Numbered from the stretch's first letter, positions 11,092-20,142 are shown. The stretch is 64,000 nt of DNA from GAS188 sp963794475 (GCA_963794475.1 CAWCDW010000003.1:1301827-1365826), one strand, 5' to 3'. Made by a program: numbers and translations. Notes: generated by a model from the sequence alone, not told the origin.

Positions 11092-12222
11092 TCACGCCGA
11101 AGATAAGGCGCCCACGGGCGCTGCGGTTTCGGCGGCCACCGGCTCATCGCTACGCTGGCGCTCGAGCCATTCGGAGGCGGAAGCCCGCCCGGCATCGCGC
11201 AGCCGAGCAAGGAAATCGCCGTCGAGGTTGAAGGCGCTCATCTCGCGCAGATCGGGAACCTTGTCCTGCGCCGAGAGGCGATGCAAGTTGAGCTTTCGCA
11301 ACTTGCGCGACAGCCGGCCTTCGCCATCCTGCTCCTTGGCCAATTCCTTCATCGAGGAGAGGTTCTCGAGATCGTGGAGGAGCGAGTTGTTGAAGGTCAT
11401 CTGGTTCAAGCGGCGGATGATCTGCGGCGAGGTGCGCGGCAATTCCTCGCCTTCCGTCGGGATGATCTGCACGACCACGACATCGGCGGCGCGCGAGGCG
11501 GTGACGAGCGGCAGGATCGGCGGGTTCGCCGCGTAGCCGCCGTCCCAGTATTCCTCCCCGTCGATGGTCACCGCGTGCTGCAAGAGCGGCAGGCAGGCGG
11601 AGGCGAGAACCACGTCCCTCGTGATCTGATGCTCGCGAAAGATGCGTAGCCGTCCGTCGCTCACACGCGTTGTGCCGATCAGAAGCCGGAGCGGCGGATC
11701 CTTGCGCAGCGCGTCGAAATCGACCTCGCCCAAAAGCGCGCGAAGCGGGTTGAAATCGAGCGGGTTGAATTGATAGGGCGACATGAGGCGCGTCGAAAGA
11801 TCGAGTGCGAGCCCCGAGGGGTGTCGCTCGCCCGCATGGCTCGGCGCCATGCGCGAAGCCTGTTCCCAGAATTGAGCAAGCGCCTCGCGGGCGCCGTTTC
11901 GGCCGCCGCGCGCGAGGCCGGAGCTCAGCATGACGGCGTTGATCGCGCCGGCGCTCGCCCCGCTCACGGCGTCGAAAGTCAAATCCTCTTCCTCGAGCAA
12001 ACGGTCGAGCACGCCCCAGGTGAAGGCGCCGAAGGAGCCGCCGCCTTGCAAGGCGAGCGACAGGCGAGGCCGCTTGCGCGCACGCTTGGCCGTGCTCGGC
12101 GCAGGCTTCGCGGCAGGTACGGGCAGCCGTGCCGCCGACGGCGCTTCGCCACCGGCGACATGTCTCAGAACGGGAGAGATGAGCGAGCGCAGGGCGCTTT
12201 TGAGCTTTTGAACATTGTGCAT
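11092..12222 (-). CDS. Patatin-like phospholipase
   Basis: Lipid acyl hydrolase of the patatin family with a Ser-Asp dyad. SLALQGGGSFGAF gives the Gly-rich oxyanion loop, SGASAGAINA the GxSxG nucleophile, and DGGYAANPP the catalytic Asp. The chain is 376 residues from the ATG at 12222. The in-frame ATG at 12318 would add 32 residues with no family resemblance, and neither start has a clear ribosome-binding site. A basic Ala/Pro-rich segment precedes the catalytic domain. Related rhizobial proteins include candidates for polyhydroxyalkanoate-granule lipases, which is only a possibility here. Confidence 0.88.
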   Translation of the reverse strand: MHNVQKLKSALRSLISPVLRHVAGGEAPSAARLPVPAAKPAPSTAKRARKRPRLSLALQGGGSFGAFTWGVLDRLLEEEDLTFDAVSGASAGAINAVMLSSGLARGGRNGAREALAQFWEQASRMAPSHAGERHPSGLALDLSTRLMSPYQFNPLDFNPLRALLGEVDFDALRKDPPLRLLIGTTRVSDGRLRIFREHQITRDVVLASACLPLLQHAVTIDGEEYWDGGYAANPPILPLVTASRAADVVVVQIIPTEGEELPRTSPQIIRRLNQMTFNNSLLHDLENLSSMKELAKEQDGEGRLSRKLRKLNLHRLSAQDKVPDLREMSAFNLDGDFLARLRDAGRASASEWLERQRSDEPVAAETAAPVGALSSA

Positions 12223-12425
12223 TGCAGCATCATATGGGGTGCCTTGCTGCGCCGCAAAATAGTCCAAGCGAAATTTCTCGAAATTTATGCTCGAAACGGC
12301 CTCTCCGCCACAGTTCACAAGGTTTCATGCCCGGAATCAGGGCAAATCCGGCTCAAATTAGAGGCAGGGCAAGACCCGGCAAAGATTGAAGGGGCCGCAA
12401 AAGGCGGTTCTTTTCTTACTTTTGT

Positions 12426-13313
12426 CTAAGCTTCGTTCTTGAGCTTCGGATCGACAGCGTCGCGAAGCCCATCACCGAGCAGATTCAAGGCGAAGATCAC
12501 GATGAGGATCGCGACGCCGGGCGCGATGGCGAGCCAGGCGGAATCGAGGATGTTCTCGAAGCCTTCCCGGATCATGCCGCCCCAGGTCGGCGTCGGCGGC
12601 TTGAGGCCAAGCCCGATGAAGGCAAGCGAGGCTTCGGTGCGGATCGCGTTGGCGAGCCAGAGCGAGCCCATCACCAGGATCTCGGGGAAGATGTTCGGCA
12701 GGATATGGACGCCGAGGATGCGTGTGTCCGAAAAGCCGAGCGAGCGGCAGGCTTCGACGAAATCGCGCCCCTTCACCGCGATGGTCGGCGCGCGGGCGAT
12801 GCGCGCGAAAGGCGGCACGGAGGTAAGCGCGATCGCCGCGATGATGTTCTCGATCGAGGGCCCGAGCATGGCGACGATGATCAGCCCGAGGATCAGGGAC
12901 GGGAAGGCAAGCAGCATGTCCATGATCTGCATGGTGACCGTATCGAAGCGTCCCCCGCGCCAGCCGGCGAGCATGCCGATCACGGTGCCGGCCGCCATGG
13001 CGATGAGCGTCGAGACGATGCCGATCACGAGCGACACGCGCGCGCCATAAAGGAGGCGCGAGAAGGTGTCGCGCCCGTAGTAATCGGTGCCGAGGAGATG
13101 CTCGGCGCTCGGTGGCTTCAGCCGGTCGAGAACGTCTTGATCGAGAGGATCATGCGGGGCGATGAGCGGCGCGAGGATCGCGGCCGCGACGACGATCAGG
13201 AAGATCGCGAGGCCGATCCACGACGCCTTGTTGGTGTTGAAGGCGCGCAGCGTCGCCTGGAGCGCCGAGGAGGCGGGCGCGGGCGGCGCAACGGGCGCTA
13301 CGATATCGCTCAT
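12426..13313 (-). CDS. Peptide ABC transporter permease, DppC type
   Basis: Inner-membrane permease of 295 residues. A Pro/Ala-rich N-terminus and the OppC_N segment (FNTNKASWIGLAIFLIVVAA) are followed by five further helices. The ATPase-docking EAA loop reads EACRSLGFSDTRILGVHILPN. The ATG at 13313 overlaps the stop of the upstream permease (ATGA), which fixes the start; the frame is open further upstream but without coding likeness. Last gene of the operon binding protein, methyltransferase, DppB, DppC. No ATPase gene follows directly. Confidence 0.93.
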   Translation of the reverse strand: MSDIVAPVAPPAPASSALQATLRAFNTNKASWIGLAIFLIVVAAAILAPLIAPHDPLDQDVLDRLKPPSAEHLLGTDYYGRDTFSRLLYGARVSLVIGIVSTLIAMAAGTVIGMLAGWRGGRFDTVTMQIMDMLLAFPSLILGLIIVAMLGPSIENIIAAIALTSVPPFARIARAPTIAVKGRDFVEACRSLGFSDTRILGVHILPNIFPEILVMGSLWLANAIRTEASLAFIGLGLKPPTPTWGGMIREGFENILDSAWLAIAPGVAILIVIFALNLLGDGLRDAVDPKLKNEA

Positions 13314-14248
13314 CCGAGCTTCACCCGAGGGTCGACGAAGCCATAGGCGATATCGACGAGAAGGTTCACGAGCACCACGGCGAGGGTGTAGATCACCATC
13401 ATGCCCTGCAGCATGGTGTAGTCGCGCTGGTTTAATGCGCCGACGATGAGCTTGCCGAGACCCGGCCGGCTGAAGACGATCTCGGTGAGCACCGAATTGC
13501 CGATCAGGATCGAGAGGTAAAGCCCGACGACCGTGATGATCGGGATGAGGGCGTTGCGCAGGGCGTGCCGCCAGACGACCGCCCTCGCCGGCACGCCCTT
13601 GGCGCGCGCCGTGCGCACATAATCCTCGGACAGCACCTCGAGCATGGCGGAGCGCGTGACGCGCGTGATGTAGGCCGCGCTGATGAGCCCGAGATTGATG
13701 GCCGGCAAGGTGATCGACTGGGTCCACGCCGCGAGGCTTCCGGAGCGGGCCGAGATCACCGGGAACCAACGCACCTCGATGGCGAAAAGGAAGAGCAGGA
13801 TGATCGCCGAGACGAAGGCCGGGAAGGAAAGGCCGAGCAACGAGGCGATGCGCGCCGCATAGTCAAAGAAACGGTTGCGCCGCACCGCGGCCAAAACCCC
13901 GAGCGGCACCCCGAGGACGACGCCGATGATGAGCGATACGAGGGTGAGCTCGATCGTCCAGGGCAGCACGTTCAGCACCTCGGCCATCACCGGGCGCCCG
14001 CTCACCATGGAGACACCCCAATCGCCCTTCACCGCATTGCCGAGAAATTCCGCATATTGCGTCACGATCGGCTTGTTGAGGCCAAGCCGCTCATGCATGG
14101 CCTCGATCGCCTCGCGGCTCGCCTGATCGCCGAGGATCACCTGCGCCGGATCTCCCGGCACGACGCGCACGATGACGAAGACGAGCGTCAGCACCGCGAA
14201 CAGGGTCACGAAGGCAAAGCCGATGCGGCGAATGAGGAAGGCCGTCAT
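13310..14248 (-). CDS. Peptide ABC transporter permease, DppB type
   Basis: Inner-membrane permease of 312 residues. It has the typical N-terminal helix (FLIRRIGFAFVTLFAVLTLVFVIVR broken by RVVPGDPA), the GLNKPIVTQYAEFL segment, and an EAA loop DYVRTARAKGVPARAVVWRH. It forms the transmembrane channel with the DppC-type permease, to which it is coupled by a four-base overlap. A 40-base gap separates it from the methyltransferase gene upstream. Confidence 0.94.
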   Translation of the reverse strand: MTAFLIRRIGFAFVTLFAVLTLVFVIVRVVPGDPAQVILGDQASREAIEAMHERLGLNKPIVTQYAEFLGNAVKGDWGVSMVSGRPVMAEVLNVLPWTIELTLVSLIIGVVLGVPLGVLAAVRRNRFFDYAARIASLLGLSFPAFVSAIILLFLFAIEVRWFPVISARSGSLAAWTQSITLPAINLGLISAAYITRVTRSAMLEVLSEDYVRTARAKGVPARAVVWRHALRNALIPIITVVGLYLSILIGNSVLTEIVFSRPGLGKLIVGALNQRDYTMLQGMMVIYTLAVVLVNLLVDIAYGFVDPRVKLG

Positions 14249-14288
14249 GGGCGCGGCTCCCTCTTCTCATGCGCGTGCGCGCGGCGGA

Positions 14289-15089
14289 TCACGGCACACG
14301 CCCTGCGCAAGCCCAGGCGGAGGCGACGAAGCTGCGCAGCCCGTCCGGCGCGCCACCCTCGTAAGCTGCGCGCACGCCGCGTTCGATCGTCGCCTTTTCC
14401 TTGGCGTCGAGCTTCTCAAAGAAGGCGCCGAGCGGGCCTTCGCCGGCCGCGATCGGCCCCCAATAATCGGCAAAGCCCGAATAATTCATGCGAATGGTGA
14501 GGCTCGTGTCGAGCACGTCGGAAAATCCGCAATCGATGAAGGCGGCGCGCATCTCGCCCTTGCGCGCCAGGGGGCGCGAGAAAGCCCGTTTGCGCCCTTC
14601 TTCTCCGCTCGGCACAAGGCAAGCCGCCGTGTCCCAGAAAAGGCGCTGCGCCAGATAACCGCCGCCGCCGTCCCAAACGGCCGCACCGACGGTGCCTCCA
14701 GGCTTCACGACGCGTCGCATCTCGGCGAGGGCGCGCCGGGATTCGGGGATGAAATGCAGGACAAGGAGCGAAAGCGCGCGATCGAAGCTCCCATCCTCGA
14801 AGGGCAAGGCGGTCGCATCCCCTTGCTCGAAGCGCACCGAGGCGGCCTTCGGCTTGGCGCGCGCCGCGTCGAGAAACACCGGCGCCGGATCGATGCCGGT
14901 GAGCCGAAGCCCGTGCGCGGCATCGAGGAGCGCGTAGGTGAGGCTTCCCGTGCCGCAGCCCACATCGAGGATGCTCTCGCCGTCGCTCACCCCGGCGAAT
15001 TCGATGAAGAGAGCCGCGAGGTCGCGGCTCCATCGCCCCATCATCTGCTCATATTGCGCGGCATCGACCGCCACGAATGTCGAGGACAT
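14289..15089 (-). CDS. SAM-dependent class I methyltransferase
   Basis: Soluble methyltransferase of 266 residues. ILDVGCGTGSLTYAL (near residue 41) is the SAM-binding motif I, TGIDPAP is motif II, and GDATALPFEDGSFDRALS the acidic/post motifs of the Methyltransf_11/25 group. The substrate is not evident. It is embedded in a peptide ABC operon, 94 bases downstream of the binding-protein gene and 40 bases before the DppB gene on the same strand, so it is probably cotranscribed. That position is unusual and may point to a modified imported substrate or to chance. Confidence 0.9.
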   Translation of the reverse strand: MSSTFVAVDAAQYEQMMGRWSRDLAALFIEFAGVSDGESILDVGCGTGSLTYALLDAAHGLRLTGIDPAPVFLDAARAKPKAASVRFEQGDATALPFEDGSFDRALSLLVLHFIPESRRALAEMRRVVKPGGTVGAAVWDGGGGYLAQRLFWDTAACLVPSGEEGRKRAFSRPLARKGEMRAAFIDCGFSDVLDTSLTIRMNYSGFADYWGPIAAGEGPLGAFFEKLDAKEKATIERGVRAAYEGGAPDGLRSFVASAWACAGRVP

Positions 15090-15182
15090 CTCTCCCTTGG
15101 GACCTCGCTCGGTTCGTTTCAGGCACCGGGACTTAAAGAGCCCCGGCGCCTTCGCCTCCTTTCGCGCCTGTCCTTTGCGACG

Positions 15183-16730
15183 CTATTTCGTGAAATGCGT
15201 CTTCTCGGTCACGGGCGGCGCGAGATTGAGCGAGCCTTTCAGATCGTAGCCGAGATCGAGATTGTCCTTCCAGGCCCAGAGCTGCAACTGCTCATAGACC
15301 GGGATACCGCAGACGGCCTTGATGATCTTGTCTTGCGCCGTCTTCCACAATGCCTTCTGCTTTTCCGGGTCGGTCTCGACGCGAGCCGCGTGAATCTCCG
15401 CATCGGCAACATTGCAATGGGAGAAATTCGTCACCGCCGTCGGCGTGCCGACGATGGACGCCGAATCGTAGAATTGCGTGAGATAGACATCGGCGATCGG
15501 GAAGCGCGCCGCCTGATAATGCACGAGCGGCGACAGGTCCTTGCGGATTTGCGCGTGATAAGTCGCGTGCTCCACCTCCTCGATGTCGAGATTGATGCTC
15601 GACTTCTTCAGTTGCGCCTGGATCGCCTGCAGGAAGGTCTGCATGCCGGTGAGCGTCGTGTGGATCGACTTCACCGTGATGCCGTTCGGATAGCCGGCAT
15701 CGGCGAGAAGAGCCTTCGCCTTGGCGGGATCATATGGGAAGAGCGGTGCATGCTCGTCCGTGCCGAGATATCCCGAGGGCACGACCGAAACGGCCTCTCG
15801 CGAGGTGCCGGCCCCTTTGAAGGCGACGATCGATTTGCGGTCGACCGCATAGGCGATGGCCTCGCGCACGCGCAAATCGTCGAGCGGCTTCACCGTGACG
15901 TTGAGAAAGAGCGTTGAGAGCTCGCCCGGCTCCATGGCGATCACCTTGACGCCCGGGAGCTGCTTCGTGCGGTCGACCCAGGATTGATCCTGCTTGCCGT
16001 AGATCATGTCGAGCTCGCCCGATTGAAAGGCGAGGTCGCGGCTCGAATCGGAGGGGATGTAGCGGTACATGATCTCGTCGAGCATCGGCGCGCCGCGGAA
16101 ATATTGCTTGTTCGCGACAAGGCGCACGAATTGCTGCGGCTGATACTCGGCGAACATGAAGGGACCGGTGCCGATCGGCTTCTTGGAGAAGCCGTCGCCC
16201 ATCTCCTCGGCGGCCTTCTTGCACACCATGTTGCCGCCGTTGATATTGGCGACATAGCCGAGGAAACCCGCGACCGGCGCCTTGAGCGTGATCTTCAACG
16301 TGTATTTGTCGACGGCTTCCGCTTTGTCGACGCTCGAGAAATCGTTGGAATAGGAGGAGGTCGCCTTGTTGGCCGCGCGCTTGAGCGAATAGGCCGCGTC
16401 CTCGGCGGTGAACTCGCCATAGCCCGAATGGCATTGCACCCCTTGGCGGATCTTGAAGGTCCATTCGGTGCCGCCCGGCGCCGAGGTCCAGCTCTCGGCG
16501 AGGTCGGGCTCGATCGTGTCGGGGCTGATCTGGCCCGGCCTGATGCGCACGAGCCCGTTGAAGATGTATTGCAACAAGCCCTTGTCCGGCGTGGTCGAGG
16601 CAATGTGCGGATCGAGCTTGCCCGCATCCGCCGAGCCCATGCCGATGACCAGCGTCTTCTTCTGCGCTTGCGCCTCACCAGCGCCGAGCATCGCCAGAAC
16701 GGCGAGCGCCGTCGCGAAAATTCTTTTCAT
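15183..16730 (-). CDS. Peptide ABC transporter substrate-binding protein (SBP_bac_5)
   Basis: Periplasmic binding protein of 515 residues, family 5 (DppA/OppA type). The signal peptide covers residues 1-23 (ends GEAQA). The start ATG at 16730 has a strong AAGGAGG five bases upstream, so the ATG at 16745 is rejected. Family segments: KLDPHIASTTPDKGLLQYIFNGL, then DLAESWT and WTFKIRQGVQCHSGY. First gene of the operon with a methyltransferase and two permeases. Its ligand cannot be read from the sequence. Confidence 0.93.
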   Translation of the reverse strand: MKRIFATALAVLAMLGAGEAQAQKKTLVIGMGSADAGKLDPHIASTTPDKGLLQYIFNGLVRIRPGQISPDTIEPDLAESWTSAPGGTEWTFKIRQGVQCHSGYGEFTAEDAAYSLKRAANKATSSYSNDFSSVDKAEAVDKYTLKITLKAPVAGFLGYVANINGGNMVCKKAAEEMGDGFSKKPIGTGPFMFAEYQPQQFVRLVANKQYFRGAPMLDEIMYRYIPSDSSRDLAFQSGELDMIYGKQDQSWVDRTKQLPGVKVIAMEPGELSTLFLNVTVKPLDDLRVREAIAYAVDRKSIVAFKGAGTSREAVSVVPSGYLGTDEHAPLFPYDPAKAKALLADAGYPNGITVKSIHTTLTGMQTFLQAIQAQLKKSSINLDIEEVEHATYHAQIRKDLSPLVHYQAARFPIADVYLTQFYDSASIVGTPTAVTNFSHCNVADAEIHAARVETDPEKQKALWKTAQDKIIKAVCGIPVYEQLQLWAWKDNLDLGYDLKGSLNLAPPVTEKTHFTK

Positions 16731-16788
16731 TTCGGCCTCCTTCAACGATTGTCGCGATTGTGGCTGCTTCCGCCATGCCGACGCAAGG

Positions 16789-16810
16789 GTGATCGATTCG
16801 TGATCAATTC
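16789..16810. promoter_or_regulatory. Tandem 11-bp direct repeat in a divergent promoter region
   Basis: GTGATCGATTC (16789-16799) is followed at once by GTGATCAATTC (16800-16810). It lies 59 bases upstream of the peptide-binding protein gene and 174 bases upstream of feruloyl-CoA synthase, on the divergent side of both. It could be a regulator-binding site; the protein is not identifiable. Confidence 0.35.
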
Positions 16811-16983
16811 ATGCCGGGCTCGGTTGAGTTTCCTAAAGGGAAGCGGTCATAATCCGAAAGCTGCCCGGTGACATCGCGTCGTAGTCACCGGCTTTCGTCC
16901 GGCATCACGACGCCGGCAGTTGCGTGATTCGCAATTTTGTCGGCGCTCGTGAGGCTTGAGCCATACGGCCCCAGGGAAGGCAG

Positions 16984-18867
16984 ATGTCAAGACCGTTGAG
17001 GCCAATGAGGCTGAGGCCGGTGCGACTTGGTGACTCCGGCATTCTCATCGATAAGCGCGCCGACGGGACGATCTATGCGCGTTCGCCCGTGCAACTCGGT
17101 TCTTATCCCGCGCGCCTCACCGAGCGCCTCGCGCATTGGGCGCACCTCGCACCCGACCGTCTCTTCCTGGCGCAGCGCGGCGGCGGGGGCGATTGGCGCC
17201 GTTTCTCTTACGGGAAGGCGATGGCGCTCGTGCGGCGCATCGGCGCGGCACTCCTCGCGCGCGGGCTTTCGGCCGAGCGCCCGGTCGCGATCCTCTCCGA
17301 CAATTCCATCGAGCATGCGCTGCTTGGGCTTGCCGCCATGCATGTCGGCATCCCTTACGCGCCCATCTCGGTCGCCTATTCGCTGATGTCCTCCGATTTC
17401 GGCAAGCTGCGCCATATCTTCACGACGCTGACGCCAGGCCTTGTCTTCGCGGCGCAAGGCGAGATGTTCGCGCGCGCCATCACGGCTTGCGTGCCGCCCG
17501 GCACCGAAGTCGTGCTTGGTGAGCCGACGCCCGCCCGGCCCGAGGCCACCGCCTTCGCCGATCTCGCGGCGGCCGAGCCGACGCCCGAAGTCGAAGCCGC
17601 CCATGCGCGCACCACAGGGGATACGATCGCGAAATTCCTCTTTACTTCCGGCTCGACCGGCATGCCCAAGGGCGTGATCAATACGCAGCGCATGCTCTGC
17701 TCGAACCAGGCGATGATCGCGGCGCACCTGCCTTTCCTCGAGGATGAGCCGCCGGTGCTCGTCGACTGGCTGCCGTGGAACCACACCTTCGGCGGCAACC
17801 ACAACATCGGCATCGCCATCCACAATGGCGGCGCGCTTTATATCGACGACGGCAAGCCGATGCCCGGCGCCATCGAGCGCACGGTGCGCAATTTGCGCGA
17901 AATCGCGCCCACCATCTATTTCAACGTGCCGCGCGGCTTCGAGGCGCTCCTGCCCTTCTTGCGCCAGGATCGCGCCTTGCGCGAAAATTTCTTCAGCCGG
18001 CTCAAAGTGATGTTCTACGCGGGCGCGAGCCTCTCGCAGACCGTGTGGGACGAGATCGCGGAGCTCAGCTTCGAGACGTGCGGGGAACGCATCGCCATGC
18101 TCACCGGGCTCGGCGCGACCGAGACCGCGCCGTCCGCCATATTCACCACGCCGGAGACGAGCCGGGCCGGCGCCGTCGGTGTGCCGCTTCCCGGCGTCGA
18201 GGTAAAGCTCGCCCCGGTCGGCGACAAGCTCGAGGGGCGCGTGCGCGGCCCGAACATCACGCCGGGCTATTGGCGCGACGAGGCGGTCACGCGCAAAGCC
18301 TTCGACGAGGAGGGGTATTACCGCTTCGGCGACGCGCTGCGCTTCCTCGACGAAAATGACGAATCCAAAGGCTTTTGCTTCGACGGCCGCATCGCCGAGA
18401 ATTTCAAGCTCGCGAGCGGCACCTGGGTCACGGTCGGAACTTTGCGCCAGGCGTTCCTTGCGGCCTTCGCACCCTATGCGAAGGACGTGGTCATCACGGG
18501 CCATGACCGGGACGAGGTCTGCGCCCTGGTGTTTCCCGACGTCGAGGCGTGCAGGCGCTTATGCGCCGAGCTTCCGGTTTCGAGCGGCGTGGCCGAGGTC
18601 TTGCGGCACGAGACCACGCGAGAGATGCTCTCGCGGCTGCTTGCGAGCTTCGCGCAAGAAGCCAAGGGATCCTCCACGCGCATCGCCCGGTTGATCCTCC
18701 TCGAGGAGCCGCCTTCGATCGATGCGAATGAGATCACCGACAAGGGCTCGATCAATCAGCGGGCCGTGCTCACGCGTCGGGCGCGCGAGGTCGAAGCGCT
18801 TTACGCGCCGTCGAAGCCGCGCTCCGTGATCGAGGCGAAAGCCGCAAGCTTCGCCGAGAGCGGCTGA
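16984..18867 (+). CDS. fcs: Feruloyl-CoA synthase
   Basis: Adenylate-forming enzyme that activates ferulate and related hydroxycinnamates to CoA thioesters. 627 residues, normal length. The N-terminal signature (GDSGILIDKRADGTIY, YPARLTERLAHWA) is characteristic of the family. The AMP-binding motif FTSGSTGMPKGVINTQ is near residue 220, with the conserved LPWNHTFGGNHN nearby and YWRDEAVTRKAFDEEGYYRFGD further on. GGAAGG lies just before the ATG. It stands alone: no enoyl-CoA hydratase/aldolase or vanillin dehydrogenase gene is adjacent. An RHH-DUF4169-sspB cluster converges on it. Confidence 0.93.
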   Translation: MSRPLRPMRLRPVRLGDSGILIDKRADGTIYARSPVQLGSYPARLTERLAHWAHLAPDRLFLAQRGGGGDWRRFSYGKAMALVRRIGAALLARGLSAERPVAILSDNSIEHALLGLAAMHVGIPYAPISVAYSLMSSDFGKLRHIFTTLTPGLVFAAQGEMFARAITACVPPGTEVVLGEPTPARPEATAFADLAAAEPTPEVEAAHARTTGDTIAKFLFTSGSTGMPKGVINTQRMLCSNQAMIAAHLPFLEDEPPVLVDWLPWNHTFGGNHNIGIAIHNGGALYIDDGKPMPGAIERTVRNLREIAPTIYFNVPRGFEALLPFLRQDRALRENFFSRLKVMFYAGASLSQTVWDEIAELSFETCGERIAMLTGLGATETAPSAIFTTPETSRAGAVGVPLPGVEVKLAPVGDKLEGRVRGPNITPGYWRDEAVTRKAFDEEGYYRFGDALRFLDENDESKGFCFDGRIAENFKLASGTWVTVGTLRQAFLAAFAPYAKDVVITGHDRDEVCALVFPDVEACRRLCAELPVSSGVAEVLRHETTREMLSRLLASFAQEAKGSSTRIARLILLEEPPSIDANEITDKGSINQRAVLTRRAREVEALYAPSKPRSVIEAKAASFAESG

Positions 18868-18871
18868 GCCG

Positions 18872-19135
18872 TCACAACGCCGGCACGCCGGCCTTCTCCG
18901 CCATCCAGCGCAGCACGAAGACCCGGATGGCCGAGGACAGATTGCTCGCCGAGGCGTCCGGCTCCGAGCGCGTCGCATCGATGCGGCGCAAGAGAGCCGC
19001 GGTGCTTATCCCTTCGGCTCGCGCGATCCGCGCAAGCCCCGTCCAGAACGCTTCTTCGAGCGAAACGCTCGTCGCGTGACCCGCGATCGTCACCGAACGT
19101 TTGACGACCGCGGAAGCCCGCCCGCCGGCCGTCAT
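18872..19135 (-). CDS. Ribbon-helix-helix domain protein
   Basis: Small protein of 87 residues fitting the RHH_4 family (PF13467 type) common in Rhizobiales. VVKRSVTIAGHATSVSLEEAFW forms the strand and first helix, and LARIARAEGISTAALLRRID the second helix. Its ATG follows the DUF4169 stop without a gap (TGAATG), so translation is coupled. Probably a DNA-binding or adaptor protein; targets unknown. Confidence 0.85.
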   Translation of the reverse strand: MTAGGRASAVVKRSVTIAGHATSVSLEEAFWTGLARIARAEGISTAALLRRIDATRSEPDASASNLSSAIRVFVLRWMAEKAGVPAL

Positions 19136-19351
19136 TCAGAGCGTTTCGTCGGTGGTCGGGGAGAGCTCGCGCGACGCGTCGAGCTTGCGGGCGTCGAGGT
19201 CGCGCGCCGCCTTCTCGGCAGCGAGCCGCTTATGTATGCGGGCGGCCTTCGTCTCGCCGTGCAGGAGGCGGTTGCGCGCCGCCTCTTCCTCTTTTGCGGA
19301 ACGCTCCTGGCGCTTGCGCGCGAGCCGCAGATTGACGATCTCGCCGCTCAC
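19136..19351 (-). CDS. DUF4169 family protein
   Basis: Small, highly charged helical protein of 71 residues, starting MSGEIVNLRLARKRQERSAK, the hallmark of DUF4169. Function unknown. In many Rhizobiales it is found with sspB, an RHH protein and often fumC. Here it is only 10 bases downstream of the sspB stop, with no fumC between. Confidence 0.88.
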   Translation of the reverse strand: MSGEIVNLRLARKRQERSAKEEEAARNRLLHGETKAARIHKRLAAEKAARDLDARKLDASRELSPTTDETL

Positions 19352-19361
19352 GAGTTCGCGC

Positions 19362-20142
19362 TCACGGCTTCTTACGGAAAGCGTCGAGGCTGATCACCTT
19401 CGGCTCATCCTTCGACCGTTCATGGTCAGGGTCCGCCGCAATCTTGAGCTTGCCGCCCGAGGATTTGCCGGAATCCGAAGGCTTCGAATCCGCAGGCTTG
19501 GTATCGGAATGCTTGCCCTCGGAAGACTTGCCGTTGGAAGACTTGGCATCGGAACGACCTGGCTTCGGAGGACTTGCCGTCGGAAGATTTGGCATCGGAA
19601 GACTTGATATCGGAAATCTTGGCATCCGTAGCTTTGGCCTCGGCCGAGGGGCGGCCCGGCTTCTCGGCGCCCTTGCGCGCGGGCTTGCCGGCCTCTGACG
19701 GCGCACCGCGCAAGGGCAATTTCCCCTGCGCCTCGTCCTTGGCGATGCTGGGCAGCGCCCTCGCGGCGCCGGCGGGCGCGTCCCCCTTCGATTGCTCGAA
19801 TTTGAGCCCGAACTGCACCGAAGGGTCGAAGAAACCGCTCACCGCGTCGAAGGGAATGACGAGCTTCTCGGGGACGTTGGAGAAGGAAAGCCCGACCTCG
19901 ATCGCATAGTCGCTCACCGCGAGATCCCAGAACTGATGCTGGAGCACGATGGTCATCTCGTCGGGATATTTGTCGCGCAGCGCTTGCGAGATGCGCACGC
20001 CCTTCTCGCGCGTCCGGAAGGAGAGGTAGAAATGATGCTCGCCCGGAATGCCGTCGCGTATCGCATTGGCGAGCACGCGGCGCACCACGCCCTTCAGCGC
20101 GTCCTGGACGAGGAGATCATAGCGGATCAGGTCGGTCGGCAT
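19362..20142 (-). CDS. sspB: Alpha-type SspB, ClpXP adaptor, with apparent frameshift
   Basis: Adaptor that binds the ssrA tag and delivers tagged proteins to ClpXP. The SspB fold (about residues 1-125: DLIRYDLLVQDALKGVVRRVL, IPGEHHFYLSFRT, IPFDAVSGFFDPSVQFGLKFE) is intact. A Lys/Ser/Asp-rich linker follows, and the ClpX-docking tail PKVISLDAFRKKP ends the family. That tail lies in a different frame from the N-terminus: one extra base near 19551-19558, inside a 15-nt repeat array, puts it out of frame. Without correction the protein ends at 19426 with a foreign tail. Corrected length is about 259 residues. Either an assembly indel or a real slippage mutation that would cut the adaptor from ClpX. 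Confidence 0.9.
19466..19626 (-). repeat. 15-nt tandem repeats coding for a five-residue linker repeat in sspB
   Basis: About eleven units encode DAKIS, DIKSS, DAKSS, DGKSS, EARS(S), DAKSS, NGKSS, EGKHS, DTKPA, DSKPS and a last longer unit. The unit at 19551-19558 has one extra T on the coding strand (TCG-T-TCC), which causes the frameshift. Confidence 0.8.

Noticed and set aside
14172..15917. 581-residue plus-strand ORF across the methyltransferase and binding-protein genes
   Set aside because: It runs antisense through three recognised genes and has no recognisable domain.
16987..18504. 505-residue minus-strand ORF opposite feruloyl-CoA synthase
   Set aside because: Antisense shadow with Arg/His/Asp/Glu-rich composition; the plus strand encodes a full-length known enzyme.
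19551..19558. Programmed ribosomal frameshift in sspB
   Set aside because: There is no slippery heptamer, downstream pseudoknot or internal Shine-Dalgarno at the junction. An indel in the repeat array is simpler.
19362..19706. Separate 114-residue gene overlapping sspB
   Set aside because: Only its second half has sense, and it continues the SspB linker and ClpX-docking tail. Its Arg/Pro-rich N-terminus is out-of-frame noise.
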